Below are positions 1 to 6,654 of a stretch of DNA of 64,000 nucleotides, one piece after another. The stretch comes from Aequorivita antarctica. GTDB taxonomy: Bacteria > Bacteroidota > Bacteroidia > Flavobacteriales > Flavobacteriaceae. Numbering within the stretch: the stretch's first letter is position 1; every line of letters starts with the position of its first letter. The stretch lies in NCBI RefSeq assembly GCF_007997155.1, contig NZ_VORT01000001.1, positions 1 through 64,000 of the forward strand, written 5' to 3'. Position numbers and translations under genes: made by a program. A model generated the notes under the pieces. It ran no database searches. It was given only the letters and a program-made list of their open reading frames with translations, and had not been told where the DNA came from.

Positions 1-497
1 TTTACAATGAGGAAGGAGACTATTATCGCTGTCCGCAGGGAAAGACCATTCCTTTTACCAAGGAGTTTTTGGATAGCAGGACGCAGACTAGAAAAAAGGA
101 ATACCGAGCTCGCAAGCACGTGTGCATCGATTGCCCCATAAGGAGCAGCTGTCTGGGCAAAAGCGCACAGGAAAAGAAGTTCAGCGTTACCTATTACCGT
201 GCAGAGTATCAGCGCAACATTGCGCGGGTCAACAGCCCCCAGGGCAGGTATATGAAGGGCAAAAGGCAGAGTACGGTAGAACCGGTCTTCGGGACGCTCA
301 CCCAGTTTATGGGCCTGGGCAAGGTAAACACCCTGGGGCTGGCACAAGCCAACAAATGTATGCACCTCTCGGCAATGGCCTACAACCTCAAAAAATACCT
401 AAAGTTTATCCAAAAACGCACAAAAAGCGGGGCGGGATGCCTTGTTTTTCATTTTTTTTTCAAAACGGCGCTCTACAAAAGCATCCCCTCTTTTTAA
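1..497 (+). CDS. IS1182-type transposase, 3' end only
   Basis: The frame is open from the window edge to the stop at 495-497, so this is the C-terminal part (about 164 residues) of a longer transposase whose start lies outside. Visible hallmarks are YYRCPQGK near the edge, a cysteine cluster CIDCPIRSSC, and the block RQSTVEPVFGTLTQF, which carries the glutamate expected to complete the DDE catalytic triad. From family knowledge these suit the IS1182 type of DDE transposases that cut and paste insertion sequences. The last 20 or so residues are hydrophobic and unlike the family end. No terminal inverted repeat could be identified. The adjoining orphan-gene array fits a mobile neighbourhood. 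Confidence 0.8.
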   Translation, partial: YNEEGDYYRCPQGKTIPFTKEFLDSRTQTRKKEYRARKHVCIDCPIRSSCLGKSAQEKKFSVTYYRAEYQRNIARVNSPQGRYMKGKRQSTVEPVFGTLTQFMGLGKVNTLGLAQANKCMHLSAMAYNLKKYLKFIQKRTKSGAGCLVFHFFFKTALYKSIPSF

Positions 498-581
498 CGG
501 TTCCAAATTCTGCCCATTCCCAACGCTGAACTAAAAAACAAAATCGCTTAAAGCGGCTTATATGGGTTGGGTTTTTATAAA

Positions 582-914
582 TTATGGGGTTGTGCAACGG
601 TTACCATTGTTACCTGCTGGCTTTTTCCTTTTACGTTTATTGTTTCTTCCAATAACAATAGAAAATAGAATTCCTAAAATCCAATAGAAAAGGAATATTA
701 AATATCCGTGATCTAAAATCAAATCATTGGAATCACTCTCATTAAATATCTCAAACAGAACTCCAATATTTATTGAAAGAAATGGTATAACCACACCAAA
801 TAATAAGAAGTTTAAGAAACAGCCTTTCTTCCAATTGAATTCGTTATTCCAATACTTTATTGATAGAAAAATTACTATTGCAATAATTACGTAGTCAAAA
901 TATCCTAATATCAT
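582..914 (-). CDS. Small hypothetical membrane protein (110 aa)
   Basis: I do not recognise this protein. It has three predicted membrane segments: residues about 5-20, 33-50 and 70-88. Between the second and third lies an acidic loop (NESDSNDLILD), and the C-terminus is strongly basic (RNNKRKRKKP). The stop codon lies inside a GGTAAC...ACAACCCC stretch that resembles spacer sequence around the neighbouring orphan genes, and the ATG directly follows a second spacer. This suggests a cassette-like unit rather than a member of an operon. It is AT-rich compared with the core genes downstream. Function unknown. Confidence 0.55.
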   Translation of the reverse strand: MILGYFDYVIIAIVIFLSIKYWNNEFNWKKGCFLNFLLFGVVIPFLSINIGVLFEIFNESDSNDLILDHGYLIFLFYWILGILFSIVIGRNNKRKRKKPAGNNGNRCTTP

Positions 915-1063
915 TTTTTAGCTTGCAGGTAACGTTGTTGTGTATGGTTAGTTGCGTGGTTAAGCACCTAATTTAGCAAATAAATCACAGATAGAATATT
1001 CCGCAGGAATGTTCGTAAGTAGGCTAGACCTAGCAATTAAATATACACGTGGTTGCGCTTTCG
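915..1063 (-). repeat. Intergenic cassette-type spacer, copy 1
   Basis: Read on the minus strand, the spacer starts with AACCACGTGTATATTTAATTGC, passes through an imperfect hairpin around ATTCCTGCGGAATATTC, then GGTGCTTAACCACGCAAC and CATACACAACAACGTTACC, and ends next to the ATG of the gene finishing at 582. The spacer at 1814-1956 shares the same landmarks in the same order (AACACCGTGTA..., a TTCCTTCGGAA hairpin, CACGCAAC, GTGCTTAATTACC). The similarity is seen directly. That it is a mobile or recombination element is inference. Confidence 0.5.
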
Positions 1064-1813
1064 TTATTTTTTAATTTCATCTCTAATAAATGAAATCAGT
1101 TCATTTATTGATTGTTCTATTTGAATTAGGTTATTTTTATTAAACGATAACATTCCATATATGTCTCTTGATTCAGATGCTAGTTCAAAGTAGTGTTTTT
1201 CAAAAAGTTCTGGTGTTGTACTTTGAACAATAGATAGTTCTGGTATAAATTCCGCAACTATTCCAATTTTTTATCTCATTATAGAACCCAATTGATTATG
1301 ATATTTGTTGTCAATTTGGGAATCTAAATCTTCATAAGCTTTATATTGATAATCGTAAAGATTAATAAGTAACGACTTTATTTTATCGGATTTTATTAAA
1401 TCAAAACCATTGTTTGAGGTAAGTAAGTTATAAACTCCTGATTTTGGAATAAAACTTCGAGCAGCATAACTAAATTGCATCAAATATTTGTTAAGATTTT
1501 CTTCGGTAAGTTCTAAAAGTTCTGCGTTTTTTTTTAATGGAATAATTTTACGTAGTGCTCTCAATCCTATCATATTCCTTTCAATAGTTTTTTGAACAGT
1601 AATTGAGTCTTGCTCTAGAGATGTGAGTAAATTGAGGTAGTTTTCATTCGCTAAATTTGTGGCTTGTCTATCCTCATTCCAATTATTAATTGATAATGCT
1701 ATCAAAATTCCAATTACCACCAGTATTATTTCGCCGATTGCATAAGTCAGATATTTTCCGAACTTATTTTCAGTTAGAGTTTTTTGTCTAATTTTTCTAA
1801 AGAATTTTATCAT
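1064..1813 (-). pseudogene. DUF6090-type membrane-anchored protein, interrupted by an in-frame stop
   Basis: The N-terminal part (180 residues, 1271-1813) begins MIKFFRKIRQKTLTENKF and has one membrane segment (YAIGEIILVVIGILIALSI, about residues 25-43) followed by NNWNEDR. From memory this is the signature of the flavobacterial DUF6090 family, whose members are near 240-250 residues. A TAA at 1271-1273 ends the frame early, but the same frame continues for 68 sense codons (starting KIGIVAEFIPELSIVQ) to a second TAA at 1064-1066. That gives the usual family length. A single GAA-to-TAA change would explain it. The upstream part may still be made as a truncated protein. Function of the family is not known to me. 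Confidence 0.7.
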
Positions 1814-1956
1814 TGGTTAGCGGTTTCTGGTAATTAAGCACAGCGTTTAGGTTATGGTTTCGTTGCGTGTTTGAGTGCGAGGATTTTCCGAAGGAAAATC
1901 AGAAGCTAGCAAACAAAGCAACGACCAAACGACTTAACTAAAATAAGCAATGTTTT
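1814..1956 (-). repeat. Intergenic cassette-type spacer, copy 2
   Basis: On the minus strand it runs from the stop region of the gene at 1957 (GGTAACACCGTGTAA) through ACATTGCTTATTTTAG, a perfect hairpin GATTTTCCTTCGGAAAATC at about 1882-1900, CACGCAAC, and GTGCTTAATTACCAG to within a few bases of the ATG at 1813. It shares its layout with copy 1 at 915-1063. The stop codon of the upstream gene lies inside the element, as it does for the gene at 582-914. Confidence 0.5.
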
Positions 1957-2448
1957 TTACACGGTGTTACCCAACGTTTTTTTGTCCGCTATTTGGTCAA
2001 ATAAATTCCAATATTTTTCAAAATCCGTATTGTTGATTTCTGAAGTTTTAAAATGTTTTTTGAAATCTTTTAACATCAAGTTGTTGTCAGTCCAATATCC
2101 ATAATTATTTTTAAACGGCATTTTCAAAATCACTTGTCCATTTTTATTTAATCCGATTTCGCGTTCAGGGATTCCAGTTTCAAAATCCAATTCAATGAGC
2201 CAGTTTTCTACTAGGTCAATTTTATTTTCAAAATCAGGATTCGCTTTGGGAATTATAGAGGTCAAAATTCCGACGATTGCACTTTTAAAAGTCCGTTTAA
2301 CAATTCCGTCTGATTGAGATTCTTGTTCCGTTTTTGGGGCTTTAAATTGTATGTAAGTGGCTTTTTTCAAATGTTGGGTAACTATTATATATCCGCAATT
2401 TACCAAAAAAGTGCTTATATACAACCCAAACAGTATGGTTATGCGCAT
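1957..2448 (-). CDS. Hypothetical protein of the orphan-gene array (163 aa)
   Basis: Not recognised. The first 20 residues (MRITILFGLYISTFLVNCGY) look like an export signal or membrane anchor; a cysteine at residue 18 could be a lipoprotein site but the context is a poor lipobox. The remainder is a soluble, mixed-charge domain with two tryptophan-rich patches (VENWLIELDF and NNYGYWTDNN). The stop codon lies in the shared spacer sequence GGTAACACCGTGTAA. The N-terminal codons overlap a dyad repeat at 2407-2500, so the true start and promoter are uncertain. AT-rich like its neighbours. Confidence 0.5.
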   Translation of the reverse strand: MRITILFGLYISTFLVNCGYIIVTQHLKKATYIQFKAPKTEQESQSDGIVKRTFKSAIVGILTSIIPKANPDFENKIDLVENWLIELDFETGIPEREIGLNKNGQVILKMPFKNNYGYWTDNNLMLKDFKKHFKTSEINNTDFEKYWNLFDQIADKKTLGNTV

Positions 2449-2500
2449 GTTTAAGAGCTATTGCTTATATACAAGCATAAGGCTGTATATAAGCACTTTT
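2407..2500. repeat. Three-copy dyad repeat around the end of the orphan array
   Basis: A 20-base arm at 2407-2426 (AAAAGTGCTTATATACAACC) is the inverted complement, with one mismatch, of 2481-2500. A third copy of the core (TTGCTTATATACAA, from 2461) lies between them and forms a closer dyad with the right arm, centred near 2478. The left arm is inside the start of the gene at 1957-2448. This layout could be an operator, a recombination site or a promoter dyad; the sequence alone does not decide. Confidence 0.55.
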
Positions 2501-2670
2501 TAAAAACCAAGACCCAAAAGAGATAACAATTTATCCCGCCATATACGTCCCTCACATATAGTATATCTCGTCACTTTTTTACAATGCCAAAAAAAAACCA
2601 AAAACCTATAAGGCTTCTTAGCGATATTTATTAATTTCATCTGTATAAAATATTTGATAAATAAGAAGAT

Positions 2671-2724
2671 GGAATGCCCAGAATAATCTTTTCATTTGAT
2701 TTGAAATTCGGTGATGGGCATTTC
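2671..2724. repeat. Long-hairpin element, copy 1
   Basis: The arms GGAATGCCCA (2671-2680) and TGGGCATTTC (2715-2724) form a 10-pair stem with one G-T pair, around a 34-base AT-rich loop. The left flank is AAGAAGAT. Related elements are at 12751-12804, 18827-18882 and 51988-52042. From the left flank back to 2636 this copy also matches the sequence running into the metB start codon at 12716-12760. Confidence 0.6.
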
Positions 2725-2746
2725 ATAGGTAGCTAAGAAGATGATT

Positions 2747-3199
2747 ATGAAAACCACAAAAAGACTAGACGCCGCACTGGAAAAATTGTACACCGCTTTC
2801 CACAACAACACTCTAAATGCTGAGTGCTGTAATCATTGCGCGGTGGGAAATATTTGCAATAATACCGATAGTTGGAAGCATCTCAGCGACGAACATGGTT
2901 CGCTGCAATTGAACTATGTTGGTCTGGTTCACGAAAATTTAGGACGTAAATTTCAAGGCTATTCACCTCTGGAACTCCTAAAAATTGAAGCTGAATTTTT
3001 AAAAGGCTGTGGTTATAAACTTCCGTTGAATTACAGAAATACCAAACCAAAAGACCCGACTTCCAAAGAAACCCTCTTTAAAGGCCTTTGTGCTGCAGTT
3101 GCAATTTTGTGTTTTCTTGACGGGATAAAAAATGTAATGGATTTTTATCCGCTACTTCAAAAAGAAACCGAAATGCCTCTTTTGGAAACTGCCCAATAA
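2747..3199 (+). CDS. Conserved cysteine-motif protein of unknown function
   Basis: The ATG at 2747 (MKTTKRLD) is chosen over one two codons upstream because it gives the start I remember for flavobacterial relatives. The notable motif is ECCNHCAVGNIC, a CCxxCx5C cluster near residues 27-37 that could bind a metal or an iron-sulfur cluster. The rest is soluble, with a C-terminal segment FKGLCAAVAILCFLDGIKNVMDF. From memory, relatives are sometimes labelled as an NADH-quinone reductase subunit F, but no flavin, ferredoxin or NADH-binding motif is visible, so I do not adopt that label. It stands alone between a hairpin element and a convergent dehydrogenase gene. Confidence 0.75.
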   Translation: MKTTKRLDAALEKLYTAFHNNTLNAECCNHCAVGNICNNTDSWKHLSDEHGSLQLNYVGLVHENLGRKFQGYSPLELLKIEAEFLKGCGYKLPLNYRNTKPKDPTSKETLFKGLCAAVAILCFLDGIKNVMDFYPLLQKETEMPLLETAQ

Positions 3200-3205
3200 A
3201 AAAAA

Positions 3206-3234
3206 CTCCTTTATCGGACTTTGCCATAAAAGAG
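3206..3234. terminator. Bidirectional terminator between convergent genes
   Basis: CTCCTTTAT (3206-3214) pairs with ATAAAAGAG (3226-3234), nine pairs with one G-T. On the minus strand it is followed by eight T residues, which serves the dehydrogenase gene ending at 3269. Confidence 0.65.
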
Positions 3235-3268
3235 GTTTAATAACAATTTTTATTTTGGAAATACTAGG

Positions 3269-4552
3269 TTATTTATCATAAGAAACCCTCCAAATATGGT
3301 TTGTAGTGTCATCTGTTATTAACATGGAGCCATCTTTCAATATTACTGCACCCACGGGTCTTCCCCGTACTTCATCTTTATTACCATTAACAATAAAACC
3401 CATAAGAAAATCTTCTGGTTTACCAGCAGGTTTGCCATTTTCAAAAGGAATGAAAACCACACGGTAGCCAGACAGAATATCTCTATTCCAAGAGCCGTGC
3501 TGTACCACAAATGCTCCGTTTTTGTATTTTTCGGGGAAAGCGTCTGCGGTGTAAAAAACCAAACCAAGAGAAGCCGTATGCGAACCAAGGTCAACATCTG
3601 GCACAATGGCTTCTTTCAACCTAACATTTGGCGGTACCGGAATTCTTGGGTCGTAATGGTTACCCCAATACGAATATGGCCAACCATAATACCCGCCTTC
3701 TTTTACCGAAGTTAAATAATCAGGCACCAAATTATCACCCAAATCATCGCGTTCGTTAACTGAAGTCCAAAGTGTTTTTGTGGTTGGTTCCCAATCCATT
3801 CCAACTGGGTTTCTAAGTCCCGAAGCATACACCTGAAGGTCACTACCATCCGTATTCATTACGAGAATGTTGGCTTTCATCACTTCGTGTTCCATACCCT
3901 TTTCGCCTGCATTGTCACCACTGCCTACGGCAATGTATATTTTGGAATTATCTTCATTTGCAATCAAGTTTCGTGTCCAGTGCCTATTTACTTTTCCAGC
4001 AGGTAGGTCAGCAATCTTCTCTCCCATGGAAGTGATTTTGGTTTGTCCAGCCTTGTATGGATAGCGCATCACCGCATCGGTATTGGCAACATACAACCAA
4101 TCATCAATAACGAGCATCCCAAATGGTTGATTGAGGCCTTCTTTTTTAGTGAGTAATGTTTCGCGAACGTCGGGCTTACCATTATTATCGGTATCACGCA
4201 AAATCGTGATTACATCTGCACTGTGTTTTAAGTTGTTTGAACCCCCAGCACCAATGATAGTAGCTCCTATTTGCTTCGGAATACTGTAATTACTATTACT
4301 TTCAGCAACTAAAACGTCTCCATTTGAGGTAACATACATCCAGCGCGGGTTTTGAAAACCATCAGCATATTTAGTAACTGTAAACCCTTCCGGTGCCTTT
4401 GGAGTTTCTCCTTCTTTCCAACCAATTACGTTGGAATAATTTGAGACAGATTTTGTTTCAAAGGGATCAGGAAGCTGTTTCTCATCTTTAATTTGTGAAA
4501 AAAGTGAAATTGGAACAATAATTAAAACGAAAAGCAAGAAATGAATTTTCAT
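3269..4552 (-). CDS. Secreted PQQ-dependent sugar (sorbosone-type) dehydrogenase
   Basis: The protein has 427 residues and begins with a signal peptide (MKIHFLLFVLIIVPISLFSQ), so it acts outside the inner membrane. The rest fits the six-bladed GSDH / L-sorbosone dehydrogenase beta-propeller family: RWMYVTSNGDVLVAES near the start, NRHWTRNLI, AVGSGDNAGEKGMEHE, ASGLRNPVGMDWEP and VQHGSWNRD, and a final blade with VRGRPVGAVILKDGSM. Relatives oxidise sugars or alcohols with PQQ and pass electrons to the respiratory chain; the substrate here is not evident and PQQ synthesis genes are not in the window. Single gene, convergent with the upstream neighbour and divergent from GNAT. Confidence 0.8.
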   Translation of the reverse strand: MKIHFLLFVLIIVPISLFSQIKDEKQLPDPFETKSVSNYSNVIGWKEGETPKAPEGFTVTKYADGFQNPRWMYVTSNGDVLVAESNSNYSIPKQIGATIIGAGGSNNLKHSADVITILRDTDNNGKPDVRETLLTKKEGLNQPFGMLVIDDWLYVANTDAVMRYPYKAGQTKITSMGEKIADLPAGKVNRHWTRNLIANEDNSKIYIAVGSGDNAGEKGMEHEVMKANILVMNTDGSDLQVYASGLRNPVGMDWEPTTKTLWTSVNERDDLGDNLVPDYLTSVKEGGYYGWPYSYWGNHYDPRIPVPPNVRLKEAIVPDVDLGSHTASLGLVFYTADAFPEKYKNGAFVVQHGSWNRDILSGYRVVFIPFENGKPAGKPEDFLMGFIVNGNKDEVRGRPVGAVILKDGSMLITDDTTNHIWRVSYDK

Positions 4553-4695
4553 AATTTGTTCTTTTGGGTTGCTTAATAAATTGATTAGCTTTTTCTTATA
4601 TGAAATATATTATTTTGCTGAAGAAGTCTATCTTAAGAAACTGTTATACTTTTAAATATTGAAAAATGATGTGCTTCCAAAGCATTTCACTTTTA

Positions 4696-4703
4696 TAAAT
4701 TTG
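4696..4703 (+). promoter_or_regulatory. -7 promoter box, possible leaderless start
   Basis: TAAATTTG matches the Bacteroidota -7 consensus TAnnTTTG. Only four bases separate it from the ATG at 4708, so the mRNA may start at or next to the start codon. No clear -33 TTTG was found at the usual distance. Confidence 0.5.
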
Positions 4704-4707
4704 CACT

Positions 4708-5286
4708 ATGAAAACCGATATATTTAAAAATATTCGCCCCGCCCGTCCCGAAGATTATAAACAGGTAGCTCCATTGATAATCCAGGCAATGGAAGACTTG
4801 GCCTGTACCTTTGCCAATACTGAAGATCCACCAATGGCCATTCCACTTTTTGAGCATTTTTTTCAACAAAAAGCCAATCAATATAGCTTTGAGCATACGC
4901 TGGTTTATGAAGAAATGAGGAATGTCATGGGCTCCATTACGTTTTATGATGGCTCATTGTTATCCCAATACCGGCAACCATTTCTAGAGTATATAGCCGA
5001 AAAATACAAGGTTACAGATTTAGTAATTGAAGATGAAACCGAATCGAAGGAAGTATATATAGACACGGTAAGCGTTTCCGCCAAGCATCAAGGAAAAGGA
5101 ATTGGCAAACAATTATTGGCTGCAGCAATAAATCAAGCCAAAAAAGGCAGCCAAAAAAAGATTGGGCTTTTGGTAGATTTAAAAAACCCCAGCGCCAAAA
5201 AACTGTATTCGGCATTGGGGTTTGAAAGTGTGGGTAAAAAGCAACTTGGCAATAGTGTTTACGAACACTTGCAACTCAAGTTGTAA
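4708..5286 (+). CDS. GNAT family N-acetyltransferase
   Basis: This is a 192-residue single-domain GNAT enzyme that would transfer an acetyl group from acetyl-CoA to an amine. The acetyl-CoA-binding motif A is visible as HQGKGIGKQLLAAA (about residues 127-140), preceded by the beta strand YIDTVSVSA, and motif B is NPSAKKLYSALGFESVG. The N-terminal part (IRPARPEDYKQVAPLI) is typical of the fold, and an insertion around residues 55-110 is longer than minimal members. The acceptor cannot be predicted. Its 3' end is only 4 bases from the convergent ferritin gene. Confidence 0.85.
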   Translation: MKTDIFKNIRPARPEDYKQVAPLIIQAMEDLACTFANTEDPPMAIPLFEHFFQQKANQYSFEHTLVYEEMRNVMGSITFYDGSLLSQYRQPFLEYIAEKYKVTDLVIEDETESKEVYIDTVSVSAKHQGKGIGKQLLAAAINQAKKGSQKKIGLLVDLKNPSAKKLYSALGFESVGKKQLGNSVYEHLQLKL

Positions 5287-5290
5287 TTAT

Positions 5291-5842
5291 TTATGGATTG
5301 TCAACGCTTGCATCGCGAGCAAGATCTGCATCGTCTTCTTGGTCCCCAATTTTAGTGTCCAAATAAAGCAAGGATTCACTTGTTGCTTTATCACCTCCAG
5401 CAATTTTCAATTTGTCCAAAAGATCCATTACTAAGGTTTCTTCTTCTATTTGTTCTTTCACGAACCATTGACCAAAATTCCACGTTGCCCAATCTTTTTC
5501 TTCTTGGGAAAGGTTTACTATTCCATAAATGGCAGTAGTGTTGTCTACTTCGTGCTGAAATATTTTCTCGAAACATTCCTGAAGGTTTTTTGGATCTTTT
5601 GGCGGAGCTGATAAAGCCGAAATCTTGGATTTTCCACCGCGTTCCTGAATATACTCAATCACCTTCATCATATGGTTGCGTTCTTCGCCAGAATGTCTGA
5701 AAAGAAGATTTGCAATACCTGCATATCCCTCACTGTCCGCCCAAATGGCATAGGAAAGATAAATCTGCGCTGCGTTGGCTTCTTGTGTAACTTGTTTGTT
5801 TAAAACGTCTTCAATTTTTTTTGAAAGTCTGTTAGTGTCCAT
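5291..5842 (-). CDS. ftnA: Bacterial non-heme ferritin
   Basis: A 183-residue four-helix ferritin that oxidises Fe(II) and stores iron as a mineral in a cytosolic 24-subunit shell. Likely ferroxidase ligands are E21 (VTQEANAAQ), E54 and H57 (HSGEERNHMM), a glutamate in FQHEVDNT, and the EQIEEE run of helix D (WNFGQWFVKEQIEEE). There is no heme-ligand methionine pattern of bacterioferritin. Compared with the enterobacterial protein (about 165 residues) it has a longer acidic tail (GDQEDDADLARDASVDNP). Single gene; the promoter region contains a near-consensus TAATTTAG box on the minus strand at about 5856-5863. Confidence 0.9.
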   Translation of the reverse strand: MDTNRLSKKIEDVLNKQVTQEANAAQIYLSYAIWADSEGYAGIANLLFRHSGEERNHMMKVIEYIQERGGKSKISALSAPPKDPKNLQECFEKIFQHEVDNTTAIYGIVNLSQEEKDWATWNFGQWFVKEQIEEETLVMDLLDKLKIAGGDKATSESLLYLDTKIGDQEDDADLARDASVDNP

Positions 5843-5934
5843 AATATTGTTTTACCCCTAAATTACATATTGTTAAACACACAGCGTGTTGCCTTAACAT
5901 TACATTAGTGCAATTTTTTATGAATAGAATGATT

Positions 5935-6654
5935 TTAGGAATATAATTGGTTCAATACCACCAGTGATTTTGGTTTTTGATAGCCTTGCACATGAAAACT
6001 GTAATACCCCAAGATAAGTTCCAACAGATTATGTCGGTCTTTTTTTGAAAGCTTTATAGTGTTTAAAGTTTCCAGATTTACTCCGAAGAACTTTTTAAAA
6101 TTTTCTATCTGTGGTCCTTGCAAACAATAGTTGCTTGTGTTTATAGCTTGAAAATTGCCATCCATTATGTTGAAATATGATTCATCAATATTTGAAGCAT
6201 CTGGATAAAACCCCAAATGCATACTTAATTGCAACAAAAAGAAAATGTGAAAATTGGCTACTTCATCACTTTGGTCAAGCCACTGGAAAGATTGTTCCAA
6301 AAAAGTATAAAGTTCTTGATTGGGTTCTTCCTCGCGGATGCAGTTTTTGAGCATTTCAGACAAAAACATAACCAAGCCAGATTTTACGATATTTGTATGC
6401 AGTGTTTGATAGGGATAAAATACTTTTGCTTCCTTAATAAATTCAAGTCTGCCCTTATTTTTGTGTTCTGCAATAAGTTCCAACTGGGTGAGGGGCTGAA
6501 AATAAGATGCTTTTAGCTTGCCTTTTTTTGATTTTAGAATGTTTCGCAGCAAATAGCTTTTTATTCCCGCAACTTCGGTATAACAACTAGCAATGAGATC
6601 TGCTTCGGAATATTTTATGGCTGAAAATACAATGGCTTTGGTAGCGACAACCAT
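5935..6654 (-). CDS. recO: DNA repair and recombination mediator RecO
   Basis: RecO helps RecR load RecA on SSB-coated single strands in gap and break repair and anneals complementary strands. The 239-residue protein starts with the N-terminal OB-fold (TKAIVFSAIKYSEADLIASCYT, then KSYLLRNILKSKKGKLKASYFQPLTQLEL), which is the usual RecO pattern, followed by a helical C-terminal domain. The four-cysteine zinc module of other RecO proteins is absent, as is common in this phylum as far as I recall. Its ATG overlaps the TGA of porZ (TGATG), indicating co-transcription and translational coupling. Confidence 0.9.
   Translation of the reverse strand: MVVATKAIVFSAIKYSEADLIASCYTEVAGIKSYLLRNILKSKKGKLKASYFQPLTQLELIAEHKNKGRLEFIKEAKVFYPYQTLHTNIVKSGLVMFLSEMLKNCIREEEPNQELYTFLEQSFQWLDQSDEVANFHIFFLLQLSMHLGFYPDASNIDESYFNIMDGNFQAINTSNYCLQGPQIENFKKFFGVNLETLNTIKLSKKDRHNLLELILGYYSFHVQGYQKPKSLVVLNQLYS

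Noticed and set aside
122-529. Second open frame overlapping the transposase
   Set aside because: It is a shifted frame of the transposase gene; the frame carrying CIDCPIRSSC and VEPVFG is the real one.
915-1975. Integron attC sites between the orphan genes
   Set aside because: One GTTRRRY-like core (GTTGGGT) is present, but it is on the wrong side of the spacer, the second spacer lacks it, and no integrase gene is in the window.
2500-2640. 46-codon frame on the minus strand (MKLINIAKKPYRFLVFFWHC...)
   Set aside because: Its opening matches the leader type of metB, but the composition, high cysteine content and length give no support for a real protein; listed only as part of the hairpin finding.
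6229-6516. Plus-strand frame inside recO
   Set aside because: Antisense shadow of recO with no recognisable motif.
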